The position numbers and the translations under genes were made by a program. A stretch of 64,000 bases of DNA, from the NCBI GenBank assembly GCA_935421135.1, contig OW285190.1, positions 7,078,501 through 7,142,500 of the forward strand. Direction: 5' to 3'. This stretch comes from Bugulina stolonifera (lineage: Eukaryota > Bryozoa > Gymnolaemata > Cheilostomatida > Bugulidae). This document shows, piece by piece, positions 23,633 through 57,200 of this stretch. The notes beneath the pieces were generated by a model, which was not told the origin of the DNA, ran no database searches, and saw nothing but the letters and a program-made list of their open reading frames with translations. Numbering within the stretch: position 1 is the stretch's first letter; each line of letters begins with the position of its first letter.

Positions 23633-26210
23633 TGAAACAGTTATTGCTACAGGAAATCGCTAAATAGTCTTTGCTTCTAACGACTTTCTATAATACTGTA
23701 AACAGACAGAGTAGGAAACTAACTTTATACTAATCAGAGTGTTTATTATATGCATGCAACATTATAATCTTATTAATATGCAATATTACATAAGAGAGAA
23801 ATGTTTGTGAGGTCATTTACATTTTAGTCAATGGCTGAACATTTTAAATAATTATGTAATATACATATATACAGTGTATACATGTACAAAGTGTATAGTG
23901 GGTATACTTGTGCAATTGACCTGTTAGATGCCAGTCTTACAGGCTACCTATTATGTACATGTGCTTATTATACAACTTATAGCTTACATCCTACAAAACA
24001 AAAATACACTTCTCTTAGAGAAGTTTCTCTAAGAGATTCAAATTCAATCTACTGGATATATGAAATTATTATCCTTAGTTTGGGCTGATCAGCATTTTTT
24101 GACAGTTTGGTTGGCATACAGATACAGGCACAGTGTTGTTTGTTTGAATCTAGTGTACATGCTATAGCTACATTAGTGTTTTTAAATTGGTATATGAATG
24201 ACAGCAGTGCAGCGCATTTAGCCCTAATCTGCCCTTTTTCATGGTACATTGCACGATATGGTGTGTATTTCATTTAGAATGAATGAATTATATAGTCAAA
24301 GCCTCTAAGATCTAAACATCTGCAAACTATTTTTTCTTTATTTATTTATTTTTTGACAGCGAGAAGGTGGGCAAGTGTGACACTTACTCACACTCCTTGC
24401 CATAATAATAAATCCTGCTACTACTATAATGTATTGGCAAATGAAGTGGACAGTGCTACAAACTGATAGAGAAGTTGTCGTCTCCCGAAAATATAACAGG
24501 AATAAGGAGAAAACTCCTATTGACAAGTTACTAAAAAATTTGCTCGGGTAGACCGAATTGTAGCCAGTGATAATTCGTAGATAACATAGTAAGTAGATAT
24601 ACCTTTTACGATTAATGGTTATTTGCCGGACAGTAGTTTAGCGCTCCGTTTCCGGCACATGACAAAATGAAACTAATCACAATGTGATAGGTTTTGCTTT
24701 AGAGTACACATGAGGAGGACTTGTCTGCTAATATTGCTGTGTCGTATTGATTCGATCCTGTGAGTATGCCGGTGTTTTATCTATTTAAATTAAAAATACC
24801 AACAACTGAAACTATAGGTGACTTTGAGTGATATCTCTAACTGTGGTTCTTCTATTAACAATGGAGAGCTGAGAGGAAGTCCGGCATTCATTCAGTAAAG
24901 TATCACCAGAGCTGTGTCAGTGTGTGGTAAATGTGAACCTGAGTACGATTCAAGTTAATCGCTGCCGCCGGAATGTTGTCCAGCAGAGCATGGAGTTTCA
25001 GTTTTTGTAGTTTCACTCATTTTAACGTGGCTGCATCTGTCTGGTAAATGCCACTCTATCTATCTGTCATCTTAATTTTAATCTTTTATTTATATTTTTT
25101 AATCACTATGACTAGCCACTAGGCCTACACTAACACTTTACTAGACAAGGCTTAGACTAGACTATGAGAACGAATAGTAGTGATTGTCTCAGTGGAGAGT
25201 GGCTGACGCTTGCTGATAAGTAAGGTGTTTGTTGTCGATGACTGTGAAAGTGTGACTCAGACTATTGTGATAATGATTAGAGCATTATGATTATAAGAAT
25301 AATAATTATTCTTATAAGAATAATGATAAATAATGCTCTAAACTCATAGACATATTAATATTAGGTTTCTTTTTTGGTGTGAAAGTATCTCTTATTCCAA
25401 TTATATAATATTAGGCCCATTATTATAAATGAGATTAAATTTAATGATCAATGTAAATGTTTTGTTACACACCGCATCAATTTTGGATGTTTTTTAAATT
25501 ATTGTTTTTTCTACCCTAATATTAATATGCTGATTTTTGTATTAACATCAAACTAGGAGCACTACAGTAGTATTTCATGCAGTAGGAGGAACCTAGTGTC
25601 ACAAAGTATCCTCAAGACGTGGATTTTATTACTTCTCGCCAAACCCTCAACCATTGCCCAAATATGCTCCAATATGAGTTTAAATGATTGTTATTGTATC
25701 AGGTTGTCCCCACACTTTAAACTATACGTTCGGCATTGTTGAAAATAAAATTAATTGAGTCCTTATTGCCTTTACCTAGGATCTGACTAAGTCTATTTCA
25801 ACTTCAAGTTTTTATTTGATTTTGCTGTTAGTAAGCATTCTCATGAAAATGTGATGTATTTATATTAGATAATAGCCCAATAACATGACCTACTAAGAAG
25901 CTATCCACACTGGGCTTAATCATATATCATTATATACTTTTTTTAACATCTAGAGCAGTCAACCAACATTTCATTTAGAACTCGGTCTGTGCTAGTCATT
26001 TGCGAGGCATGCATGATAAAATTTTCATAGTGGATCTTGGGTTAAGGATTGTTTGTGGATTTGCTGTACGTATATTATTAATAGAGATTGTAGTATCTTA
26101 TATAGTAGTCTATTGTGCTTACCCACTGGTGTATTAAATTGTTGGGTAAACATTTTATAGTAAGAGAGTAGTACAATTATTCAAGTCATTAGATAAAGTT
26201 TATGTTGCAG
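23633..26210. other. Upstream region and probable promoter / 5' UTR of TANC
   Basis: No protein exon was found. 24550-25050 is less AT-rich than its surroundings and contains possible non-coding first exons; one good donor (CTG|GTAAAT) lies near 25043. An ATG at 24973 opens 23 codons but joins the first TANC exon out of frame. A perfect palindrome lies near 24010-24033 and another hairpin at 25277-25342. Confidence 0.4.
25277..25342. repeat. AT-rich palindrome
   Basis: Outer arms TTAGAGCATTAT and its complement enclose a perfect inner palindrome, ATAAGAATAATAATTATTC with its completion, so the whole 66 bp can fold into a cruciform. It lies in the TANC upstream region. Confidence 0.75.
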
Positions 26211-46528
<20,318 letters not shown>

Positions 46529-48230
46529 CCTATCATTTCTAAGATATCAATATTTAGGTTTGTTTAGATAATCATTGGAGGACTGTTAGATGAAAGTTGA
46601 ATAGAAGAACAATGTAGTTCTATTGTAGGAATTATTCTGCTGTTAGCATTGTAGAAGTTATACATTATAATTACCACTAGGTGACATTCAACAGTCAGTG
46701 CCCTTTCGTTCCGTACATCACCTGTTCCTGTTTGCATAGTTAAACCCTGTCGCTCACAAATGTGGACCACACAATGAGTGAATATGTTAACAGCACATTA
46801 GTCTTTTACTGATATTTACCAAGCTCTGGTATTTCTATATTTTTATTGTTCCTGTAGTTTTAAACAGTCAACCTTTTTCTCTCTAGAGATTATAATTATA
46901 GTAATCATCTACATGTACAATATAAGTCTGTTACAAATAGGCAAAGTTGTATGATATAGTACATTGCTAGCAAAATTTTACCTGTTTTACTAAAGTAGAT
47001 GTATGTAAATATTTATAGACTTGACCCTGCACTAAGTATGCGCTTTTGCTCAGCTGTTATTGGTGCTCCTTAGTTTAAAAAATTGCATAATTATTAGTGG
47101 AGATCTTGAATTTTATAGCTTTATCTATATATTGACTTTAGAGTTGTCCAGCCTTGCATTAATTATAAAATATTGTGTAGCATTCATTCACTGTCAACTT
47201 TGTATATAGAAACTTTTTAGTGAAATTACATATTATATTCATATAAACTCCTGTTTGACTTACTCTAATTGATGAGTTGTCACAGGTGTACAATGTAAGT
47301 ATGGTACATTATTATTGGTACATATTTTATTACCCGGCTTGTATTTTCATAGATTGATTGTATACTATGTAATAAGGCATAATATCAGTTTATATTTTTG
47401 TGACTTCCTAAATGCTAAAAAGAAATAATAATATGGAGATGATACATAATTCATCATAATCTTATAATTTTTGGGAAATACAGATAACGGTAACATACAT
47501 ACTACAGTATGTAGTAGCACTGTGGCTAATGGGCGTGTCCTATTAGTAGTACCATAGTGGGTGTGTCCTATTATAGTAGTAAAATATAGTGGGTACGAAG
47601 ATACTGAAAGGAAAATCATCCACTTTGTCCAAAAACTGCACCTCCCCCTTCAAACGTCAGCATTAAGTGAGGAGTTATGTTACCTTGTGTACTAATCTGC
47701 TATTACTTATTTGGTGTTACGTAGACTTATCGGAGATGCCTCTTTACAATAATTTATTTATATGAACAAGATCAAATTAAAGGGTTCACCAGGACCACCA
47801 AATTGGACGTATTTGATGGGACAAGGTATTCTCGTTGGGTGGACGATCTTTCCTTTTACTATCTTTGATGGATATGTCATATACGATACTGTAGTAGCAC
47901 CATAGTAGGTATGTCATAAAGTTAAAAATCTTATGACCTTAGCTGCCTTGTACAAGTTCTATTTACTAGTCTTGTATTGTCATTTTGTTTCTGTGCTGAG
48001 CAGTGCGACGTCATCAGTGCATGTGATCTCATCAGAACATGTGATGTCATCGAAATCTGTGATGTCACCAGTATTTGTGATGTCATTAGTACTTGATTCG
48101 CTGTCTCTAGCAGTTTTTCTACTTTTCTGCTGTTCCATCCACATCGTGTAGTACAGTCCTTGAACTCTAAGCAGCTCTTCATGACTACAATATTATTGTT
48201 TTATTATGTAGACATCAATGGGACAAGACT
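46529..48230. other. Convergent intergenic region, TANC and ABCB6 3' ends
   Basis: The region between the TANC stop and the ABCB6 stop holds both 3' UTRs. A short repeat of GATGTCAT/ATGTGATG motifs lies at 48005-48090. It contains no supported gene. Confidence 0.5.
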
Positions 48231-51200
48231 TTATTTAGGTGCTGGTTTAGCATTTTCCTCTGTCAATATTGTAACTTCAGAAGGTTCTTTATTTATCAAC
48301 TCTTGCACAGACCTACCTCGTAGCCTATCAAGCTCTGTAAATACCTTTAAATACTAATTAGATGTCTCACCACTAATATAGTTAAGCCCCTGGTAGAATG
48401 AGATATGTATACAGTATAATGTATAATGTTGATAAAACGGTACATACGTTCCTCTCTCTCTGATAATTCCTTCATCTAACACCAATATCTGATGAGCATG
48501 TATAATAGTAGAGAGTCTATGTGCCACAACTAGAGTAGTTCTGTTAGCACACACCTTCTCAAATGATCTTAGAATATTCCTTTCTGTATGAGTATCTAGC
48601 GCAGACGTAGCCTGTAATAGTCACCATGTAAGTGAACGGAGATATAGTATAATTATTCACCATGCAAGTGGGCGGAGATATAGTGTAGTCACCATGCAAG
48701 TGGGCGGAGATATAGTGTAGTCACCGTGTAAGTGGGTGGAGATATAGTATAGTTACCATGTAAGTAGAAGCAAATATAACATAATAAAGCTGCTACATAT
48801 GTGGGCGAAGATATTGTACAACTATGCGGTAATATAGTACAATTAAAATTTTTAATCTAGTTTATCCACTAGAGTCAACTGGTTTACAATTAACTTTTTA
48901 TGTCAGCAACTGCGTAAACACCTCAATCTTGCAATATCTATTTCGTTTGTGCTGGAATATAAGCCAACCAGCGAACCAAGCAAGTTATACAAGCTTACCT
49001 CGTCCAATAGAATGACTTGGGGATGCTTTAATAGAGTACGAGCAATAGCTACCCTCTGTTTCTCTCCTCCACTTAGTTTGAGTCCTCTCTCTCCTACCAC
49101 CGTGTCATACCCTGTTAGATGAAAGAATAGAGGCTAATTGAGCACAGTATTATGGTAATAATAGCATAGCGGTAAAGATACATAACTCTGCACAAACACA
49201 TTTCCCCTTAACCTCACAACAACGCGGGGAATTACTAAGGACAAAAGCGTACCCTGTAAAATTTGAACCTGTTACAACGCTTGCAACTCACCTTTGAATC
49301 ACGAAGGAAACTAGCCTTTGCTGCCTGCTACCACCACAAGTATGTTCGGTTCTCGAATGCATTTGAACTGATTAACCCAAACATTCAAATCAGTGCTTGA
49401 CATCTGCATTCTTGAGAACACATTCTTTTACCAGTTGACATGACATATCATTGCGCATTATAGCATTCATTTAGCACTCACCAGAAGTGAAGGAGACGAT
49501 CCTGCTATGTATGTCAGCGGCTCCGGCAGCAGCAAATATCTCTTCATCTTTGGCATCCGTGTTACCATATGCTATGTTATATTTGATATCAGTGTTGAAG
49601 AGTACAGTATCTTGTGGCACAATGCCAATTCCTTTCCTCAGAGACTCTTGGGTTACCTAACCGAAAGGGGTAAGTTCAGGTACAGATTATTTAAAAATTG
49701 CCTCCTGATATGAGATTCTGTACGGTCATTATTGCCCAATACTAAGCTAACTAACCTGAGATATATCCTGACCATCTATAAGTATCTGTCCATGCTGTAT
49801 GTCATAAAACCTGAACAATAGTCTGATAATAGAACTCTTTCCAGCTCCACTTGTACCTACGAGTGCATATGTTTCACCTGCAGGTACTTTGAAACTTACT
49901 CCTTTCAGCACTGGTTTGCTAGAACATAGAGCAAAATCCAATTGACATGATGAAAATGTGCATGAAGCTATAGATTAGTGGAAAATCCACCTAGAATAAG
50001 TTGGACCATTCAGAGCAATACAGAGCCATATAAGTGAGTGCATGTGCTCTACTAGTATTGACATGTCTTGTTACCATGAATATATTGGCCCACCTGTGCT
50101 CATAGCGAAAGTGGACATCTTTAAACTCAACGACACCTTCCTTGATCTGAATAGCAGGTGCTTGGTCCAAGTCCTGGACATCTTCCTCCACATCTAGCAG
50201 CTCTAGCATGTTCTCCATGTCAACCAGAGCAGCTTGGATATTCCTGTAATGCATATTGTTATATGAATATATCTACTATAATACATTTACATAATTTAAT
50301 GTGTATATTACGCAGTAGAATAACATATACATGTAGTAGGTATGATTAACAGTCCTGGTGCTTTATACATGTTCTGTAGATTTACCTGTAATGAACACCA
50401 AAGAAGTTGAGTGGACCGTAGAGCTGTACCAGATAAGTACAGAACAGGACAAAGTCCCCAACTGTTACCTGATGCTGCTGAATGTATGTGCCATTCTGAA
50501 TGTATCTGTGTAAGGGAAACAGATATATCAACTGACAACAATAATGACAAAGACCTGTTGTCTGAAGTGAAGGAGTGCTGAAGGTGGGGGGGGGGGGGGA
50601 GGGAGGAAAGTTACTCTAAAGTTATTCAATCAAATTATTGTTGTGAAGCCCAAGTACCAGGGTACGCAATTCGTAGCTACATATAACTAGTAATAGTACT
50701 TACAGGGCACACAGTATGCATATAGTAATAGTACTCACAGGGCACACAGTATGTATATAGCAATTGTATTTACAGGGCACACAGTATGCATATAGTAATG
50801 GTACTTACAGGGCACACAGTGTGTATATAGTAATAGCACTTACAGGGCACACAGGAAAGACCCTGCTATCAGACCAGCTGTTATTATAGTGTTCTGTAAA
50901 ACTGCCAACACACTGAGAGAGGATATATCTTTCCATTCCGCTTTCTAAAACAAAATATATACATGTAGCTGTATCATGCATATATACATGTACATGTCCA
51001 ATGTACATGTATATACCAGGTGGTTTATATATATATAATATACAATGTATATAATATATATATATAAAAACTTATGTACATACGAGGTCAGTATACTCAA
51101 TAGTGAACAAACCACTCAGTACACGGTTGATCTCACACACACATTGCAAAGGATTTCGCCAAACACAGACAAGAGGCAATGTAACTAAAATTATGGGTCT

Positions 51201-54200
51201 GTAAATTTAAATATACCATAAACATAAACAGGCTCTAAGTATTCAGATTTCAGCCCTGACTGTGAGTGAGTCATATTGTAATGTTTTAGTGTTTGTTTAC
51301 ATTCAAGTGCCGATATGACACGAGTATGGGAAGGGCTTAGAGATTGGTAGAGGACGACCAAGTGACTTTCCACACATTACATAAAGAGTGAACAGTTATT
51401 TTATTGCTCTTGTAATTATATATCTTGACGCAGGCCAATGCTGAGACTCATTTAAGAGTCCAGGGTTGACGTAGGTCTGTAGACTTTATACTCCAAAGGA
51501 GTGTAGAAGAAAGTTCTGATAATCCAGGAACTTAGGCCTGACGCTAGATTCATATAGAATCTGGGATCGACTTAAGCCGTAGATGTAAACTCACAAGGAG
51601 TGTATAGAGATATGCTTATACGAGGATGGGAATGAACTCGAGCCGTATGGATCTATGGATCCGCCGGTGGAGTTACCCGCCTACAAGAGTAAGCCTCTAA
51701 GTTTGAGTTAGGAGATGTTGCTTTATTAGAGCGCAATCAACAACTGATTCAATACAGAAAATGTGCTGTTTTATAAATACTAAATATGCTTCCGGTAAAA
51801 GGTACGATAAGGTATCGGGCATGGCCGATAAGGTATCGGGCCGGAACTGATGCAACAACATGGATGGTTCCGCCCGACGCCAGCCACCAAAAGGGTCGGC
51901 CTTGGCACAAAAAGTGCTTACAATAGCCCGAAATGGATAGTATATAAATATGGCCATGCTTGGAAACATCGGCCCAGAAAAGTGTACAGTAAAAGACTTA
52001 GTATTTGTAATCAGACAAGAGAAAATAATTGCTTATATAATAAGGGAAAAACCAAGTGTAATTGCAATAGTCTAATTGGTTAAGAATACAATAATGGAAG
52101 CACACTAGATGCAGTAGTTGATTATCATAAGGGTAATGTTCATGCATGTATAATAAGAGTACAAGGTAAGGCAATAGTAATGCATGAATGGATAATATGA
52201 ATAATGTCAGTGTGTGGCTAGCCAAGGGAGACTATCGCCACGGAGGCTGATTCACCACAATATAACGCCGATTGACAATCCATTAGCACTTTTAAAGCTA
52301 CAAATTAGTATATGTAATCTCAAACCAACCTGGAAATTGAGGATAGCTTTATCAAACGTCTTCACTTCAAAGTCTGCATTTCCATAGTATTTCACAGTCT
52401 CAAAGTTCAGCAGAGAATCAACAGCTCGGGAATTTCTTGCGTTGTCTAATTGGTTCATATCTCTCCTGAAATGCGTCCTCCACTCCGTTACAGCAATGGT
52501 GGCAACTAAGAGTAAGCAATAGAAGTATGTGTTTTAACAAAAACTAACGGGACCTTAACACAACGTACTGCACGACATATGCGATAAGCTAATTATATTG
52601 TCAACAAAAAGACTACTCGGCTAAAACGATAAGATCTAAGCAGAAAATTGGAAGCAATTAGGAAAAACTAGTTCGATGCTTGTGATTGGTAGTCATGGCT
52701 GTGAGTCAAAGACTAAACGGGGTTTAAAGGCAATTCCTTATAACTAGCTACTATAATTGTTGTGAATTTTCACCTAGCTTTCAGAGGTGAATAATTGTTC
52801 ATTTTGTAGCTACTGGTGACCAGTAGTAATTTAGTTGTCAGCCTTTATAATACTGACTTTTGCATAGTCGTCACTAGCAGTGAGATTTCCACTGTTTGCG
52901 TTCCCCTCACTCACATGAGTTCGAGATTTGGTTCTTGCTTGGCTTACCAGATTTTGTGTAGGTCCCTACACATTTCCACCATATTGTTGTGCAATAGTAT
53001 ACTAATACGTCTCATGTAGCTACATAATTCTAATTGGCTGGTATTTTTTGACTTTGGTATATAAGGCAGCTACAACTGCTGCCTAGCTTTTCTTTGCTTT
53101 GTGGTTTTTCGCTAAGGATGTTATGAACTGCATGTACTTGTTGTATTCAAAGTGACCTTTATGTAATTAGGTGTGTACATAAGTATAAATAATACAATAT
53201 AAATATACTCCTATATTGCTGGTAACAGACAGTGGTAGTCACATTTACATGTATATGTATATGTAGGAGAGGCTTGGCAGTAGCATTTGACTACTTGAAT
53301 AACTAACAAGTGTAGGAGCCATTGGGCTCATGTTTTTAGTCCAGTATCAAACCGGAGCTAACCTATGCCACAGTATAGGTAATCATTGTGAATCCATAAC
53401 ACTATTTCACAATCTCTAAACTTATAGCAACTGCAACTGCTTATAACTCCTCACTTTATCTAACTGGCTCATCTCTCTCCAATACTCCCCTCCACTCCGT
53501 GAACATAACCATCTTCACTACGAACCAACTGCAGACATACAATGACTTTGTAAACTAAATGCAAATATTCTATGTACATGTACATAGAATACACCACAGA
53601 TATTAGTCATAATAACCCTCATATGAGATAAAAATAATGTACAAATAGTAAAGCGACAGTTTAATAAAAATGTTTCTACACGTATGTATGCAAATCTAAG
53701 ATATAATCATAGTGACCTCTATAAAAGTGGTTGGGTACCACATACATGTGTATTAGAATGTACAACTAAATGCGCTACATGAATATAGCGCTGTAATGAA
53801 CACAAAAGTCATATCTGTTACAACAGTCACAACACTGACAAATGTCACAACAAGTTTTCGACATATATCACAACAATTTTTCGACGAAAAATGTCACAGA
53901 AGTTCAACAACAAATGTCACAACACTTTTGCAAATGTAGCAGATTTGTATCGTACGGAAACATTTTTTTTAACTAAACCAAATCAGTTGTCATCATTGAA
54001 CTTGGTTAAATTTAAAATTTCAAGTGTTACTGGAAACTATTAAAATTGCATGTACGTACATGAATACTTGTGCTATTTAGCCCTTTCTTTTGGTGTACAT
54101 GTAATATATGACGAAATACTGCATAGTGTGCATATAAAACTTTGATAAAACGAATAAAGCTGGTAAAGCTACGATGTATTGCCAGGTGCAGAGGTGTAGA

Positions 54201-57200
54201 AATTTGAGATAGCCTTTACTTTCTATCATCACTGGACAGCACCTCAACCAAGATCTGTTCTGAGAAAGTTGTGCTACACAATTACTGTGGTGCCTTCTTA
54301 GCCTGCCAAAATTTCTCTCCACTAGTACATTATAACCTCACTCATGTAAGTAGTACAACCTTCAGGACTATGACCTTATTAGGAAATGAGACAGGCTTGC
54401 AACCACCTGTTGGTTAGGCAGCAGTATTTAGACTGGTGTGCTAAGGTGGAGACTTGACGAGAGATGTCATATCAAACTGCAGTGCGTGGAGAATATGTGT
54501 ATAAACACTTTGCAGATACGGATAATAGATCATCAATGGCTATAATATTGGAGGAAGCTGACGTATTGCATTGTCTGTACTACAGTATGTATGCTTTAGT
54601 TTAACAGCACATTTAACCAGCTTCTTAGTGATCACATTTTATCAGGTTGCAGGTTACATGCATTTGTTGACCGAAATATTTTCTTGTAATCTTTTAAACT
54701 TTCCAATTTTCCAATATTACTTAAACAATCCATGGAAGATTGAGCTTTGACCTTATTGACATGCATAACAGTTTTATATTTATATTATACATTTTGTATT
54801 TATATTTGTACATGATGCTGATGACGTCATATACAGACATTAGTTACAAATACATGTATATTTTTTCTGAAATATTCACAATTATCGTTTTGTTGATTAT
54901 TCATCAGTTCATGACGCTCTAAGATTTGGCTTCAAGCAAAACATGTAAAGTGTGTGCTTGTTAAATTTATAAATAACGCTAAATATTATATTCCACATGT
55001 AGTTCACTAGTAGGACAAACTTCTTTTGCTGACAGTTTAATAAAAATAAGTCTGTTTCATTAGGTCATGTGCGATTAATTGTACCGGCCACATAATTTAT
55101 CCATAATGCTACATGTATATCTCCACTACTACAATAAAGGATTATATTCACAGTTTCCTGTGCGAATGAAAAAGCGGTGCTACAAACTATTTTAAATGTA
55201 AATAGATATCATGTCGCATTGGTAAGCAAATATTATAAGATTGATGTTCAGCTTTCAACTAATATCCATCTAATTGACTATTATATTTCACTTAAGTTAA
55301 GCGCCATAACAATATATAATAAAAAGTTATTTTTTTGTAAAAACGCCAGTATGTTTCATCATGATGCCACTTAAATTATTTGAAACACTTCGTCAAACCA
55401 TCTCAATTACAATTGTTGTTTCGTATGTCATTGACCTTTTGTGACAGCGGTTGGTGTTGTGACGTTTGCTATTGAAACTATGTGACGCTTGCCGAAAAAT
55501 TGTCATGATGTTTGTCGGTGTTGTGACAGTTGTGATGTCTGTTGTCGCTACATAGCACCCATGATAAGCTGTCATACTCAGAAATTGCCTTCTCCTGACT
55601 ATGAGAACACAACTTTTTACTTATCAGTGTTACCTTAACATACAATATTGATAATGACCCATTTCTAGCACGGATTACGCTATACCACATTATGGTTACG
55701 TCATTCATAAACACTTACTGAGATAGAGCAGCATAGTTCCAAATACAATGAGACCAAAGTAGATATCAAATGCTGATATGAAGTATATAATAGCTATAAC
55801 AATGTCAGCTATAGTTGGTAGAATGTTGAACACCATGTAGCTGTAAATACAAGAATAAACATGTTACAATGTAATGTGACAGGAATGCTACAAATTAACT
55901 CCAAGTTGAAAGGTCATACATGTAATTATGACAATATATAATATAATATTATGTTATTATATATACATAGGCATAACTCTGAGCTGCACTGATGAGGTTT
56001 TAAACACCGAAACAGTACACTGTATGCAGATTGAGTACATAATATATTATATTATATATATATAATATATATATAATATATATATGTATATCATACATAA
56101 TATACAGTGTATATTACATGTATATATTATATATATATGTAATATACGATTATATAATAATATATTTAAGCCAACTTATTCATAGTACACTGTGTAGCTG
56201 TGAATAGAATACATGACAAGTAATAGGCTTCACACATTTTACAGATCACAGAAGTAACACTCTCAATTAAATGTAGGCCTACATGCTATTTTATTATAAT
56301 ATATATTTTATTATAGTATATATTTTATTATAGTATATATTTTATTATAGTATATATTTATCATAGTATATATTTTATTATAGTATATATTTTATGATAG
56401 TATATATTTTATCATAGTATATATTTTATTATAGTATATATTTTATTATAGTATATATTTTATTATAGTATATATTTTATTATAGTATATATTTTATTAT
56501 AGTATATATTTTATTGTAGCATATATTTTATCATAGTATACATGTATATTTTATTGGCTCATAAATAATGAATAATTGTGTCAAAACTAAAATCTAATAT
56601 TCCATAGGTGCAGATGTACTGAAGCTTTGTAATGGTTGTAGGATTACTCATACATGACGTAAACATATACATGTAGGTCTATGACGCGCTAAGGCTGTGA
56701 ACACATAGTAAAACGAATAACATACACTTGAGCACATGCAGAGGTATTGCATTTATAGGTTATATGATATGCCACTACAGAGTGGGTAGAACTACTGTAG
56801 GTGCAAAAATTGACGATGTGTTTACAACAGCGTTTCTGTATAAAACAGAAGCAGGAACAGTGTGGTAATTTTCCATTTTTGAGTACACTCATTCAACCCA
56901 ATCAGTTTAATTACAGTCATGAATTTTACATTGTAAGATTAAAGGTTCCCCATTACTGCCTGTACATGTAAGACAAATACACAGTATCATTTAGGCAGGA
57001 TACTCCAGATTTTGAGATTCCGCTCCCACTTAGCTGAAAACTCCCTATTTCTTCCACATTTTCACTAAATATTTTTTGTTGCTTGAATAGCCCCTCTACA
57101 TGCCCCAGTTCTCCCTATTTAGAGCAGCAATAAATTGGCAAGTATGTGTAATATGCTTTTATTGTGACATCGGCAAGTAAAACAACCGGCTTACTGTACG

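Noticed and set aside
24973..25042. ATG-led 23-codon frame as the TANC first coding exon
   Set aside because: Joined to exon 26211 it is out of frame and stops quickly; it is more likely 5' UTR.
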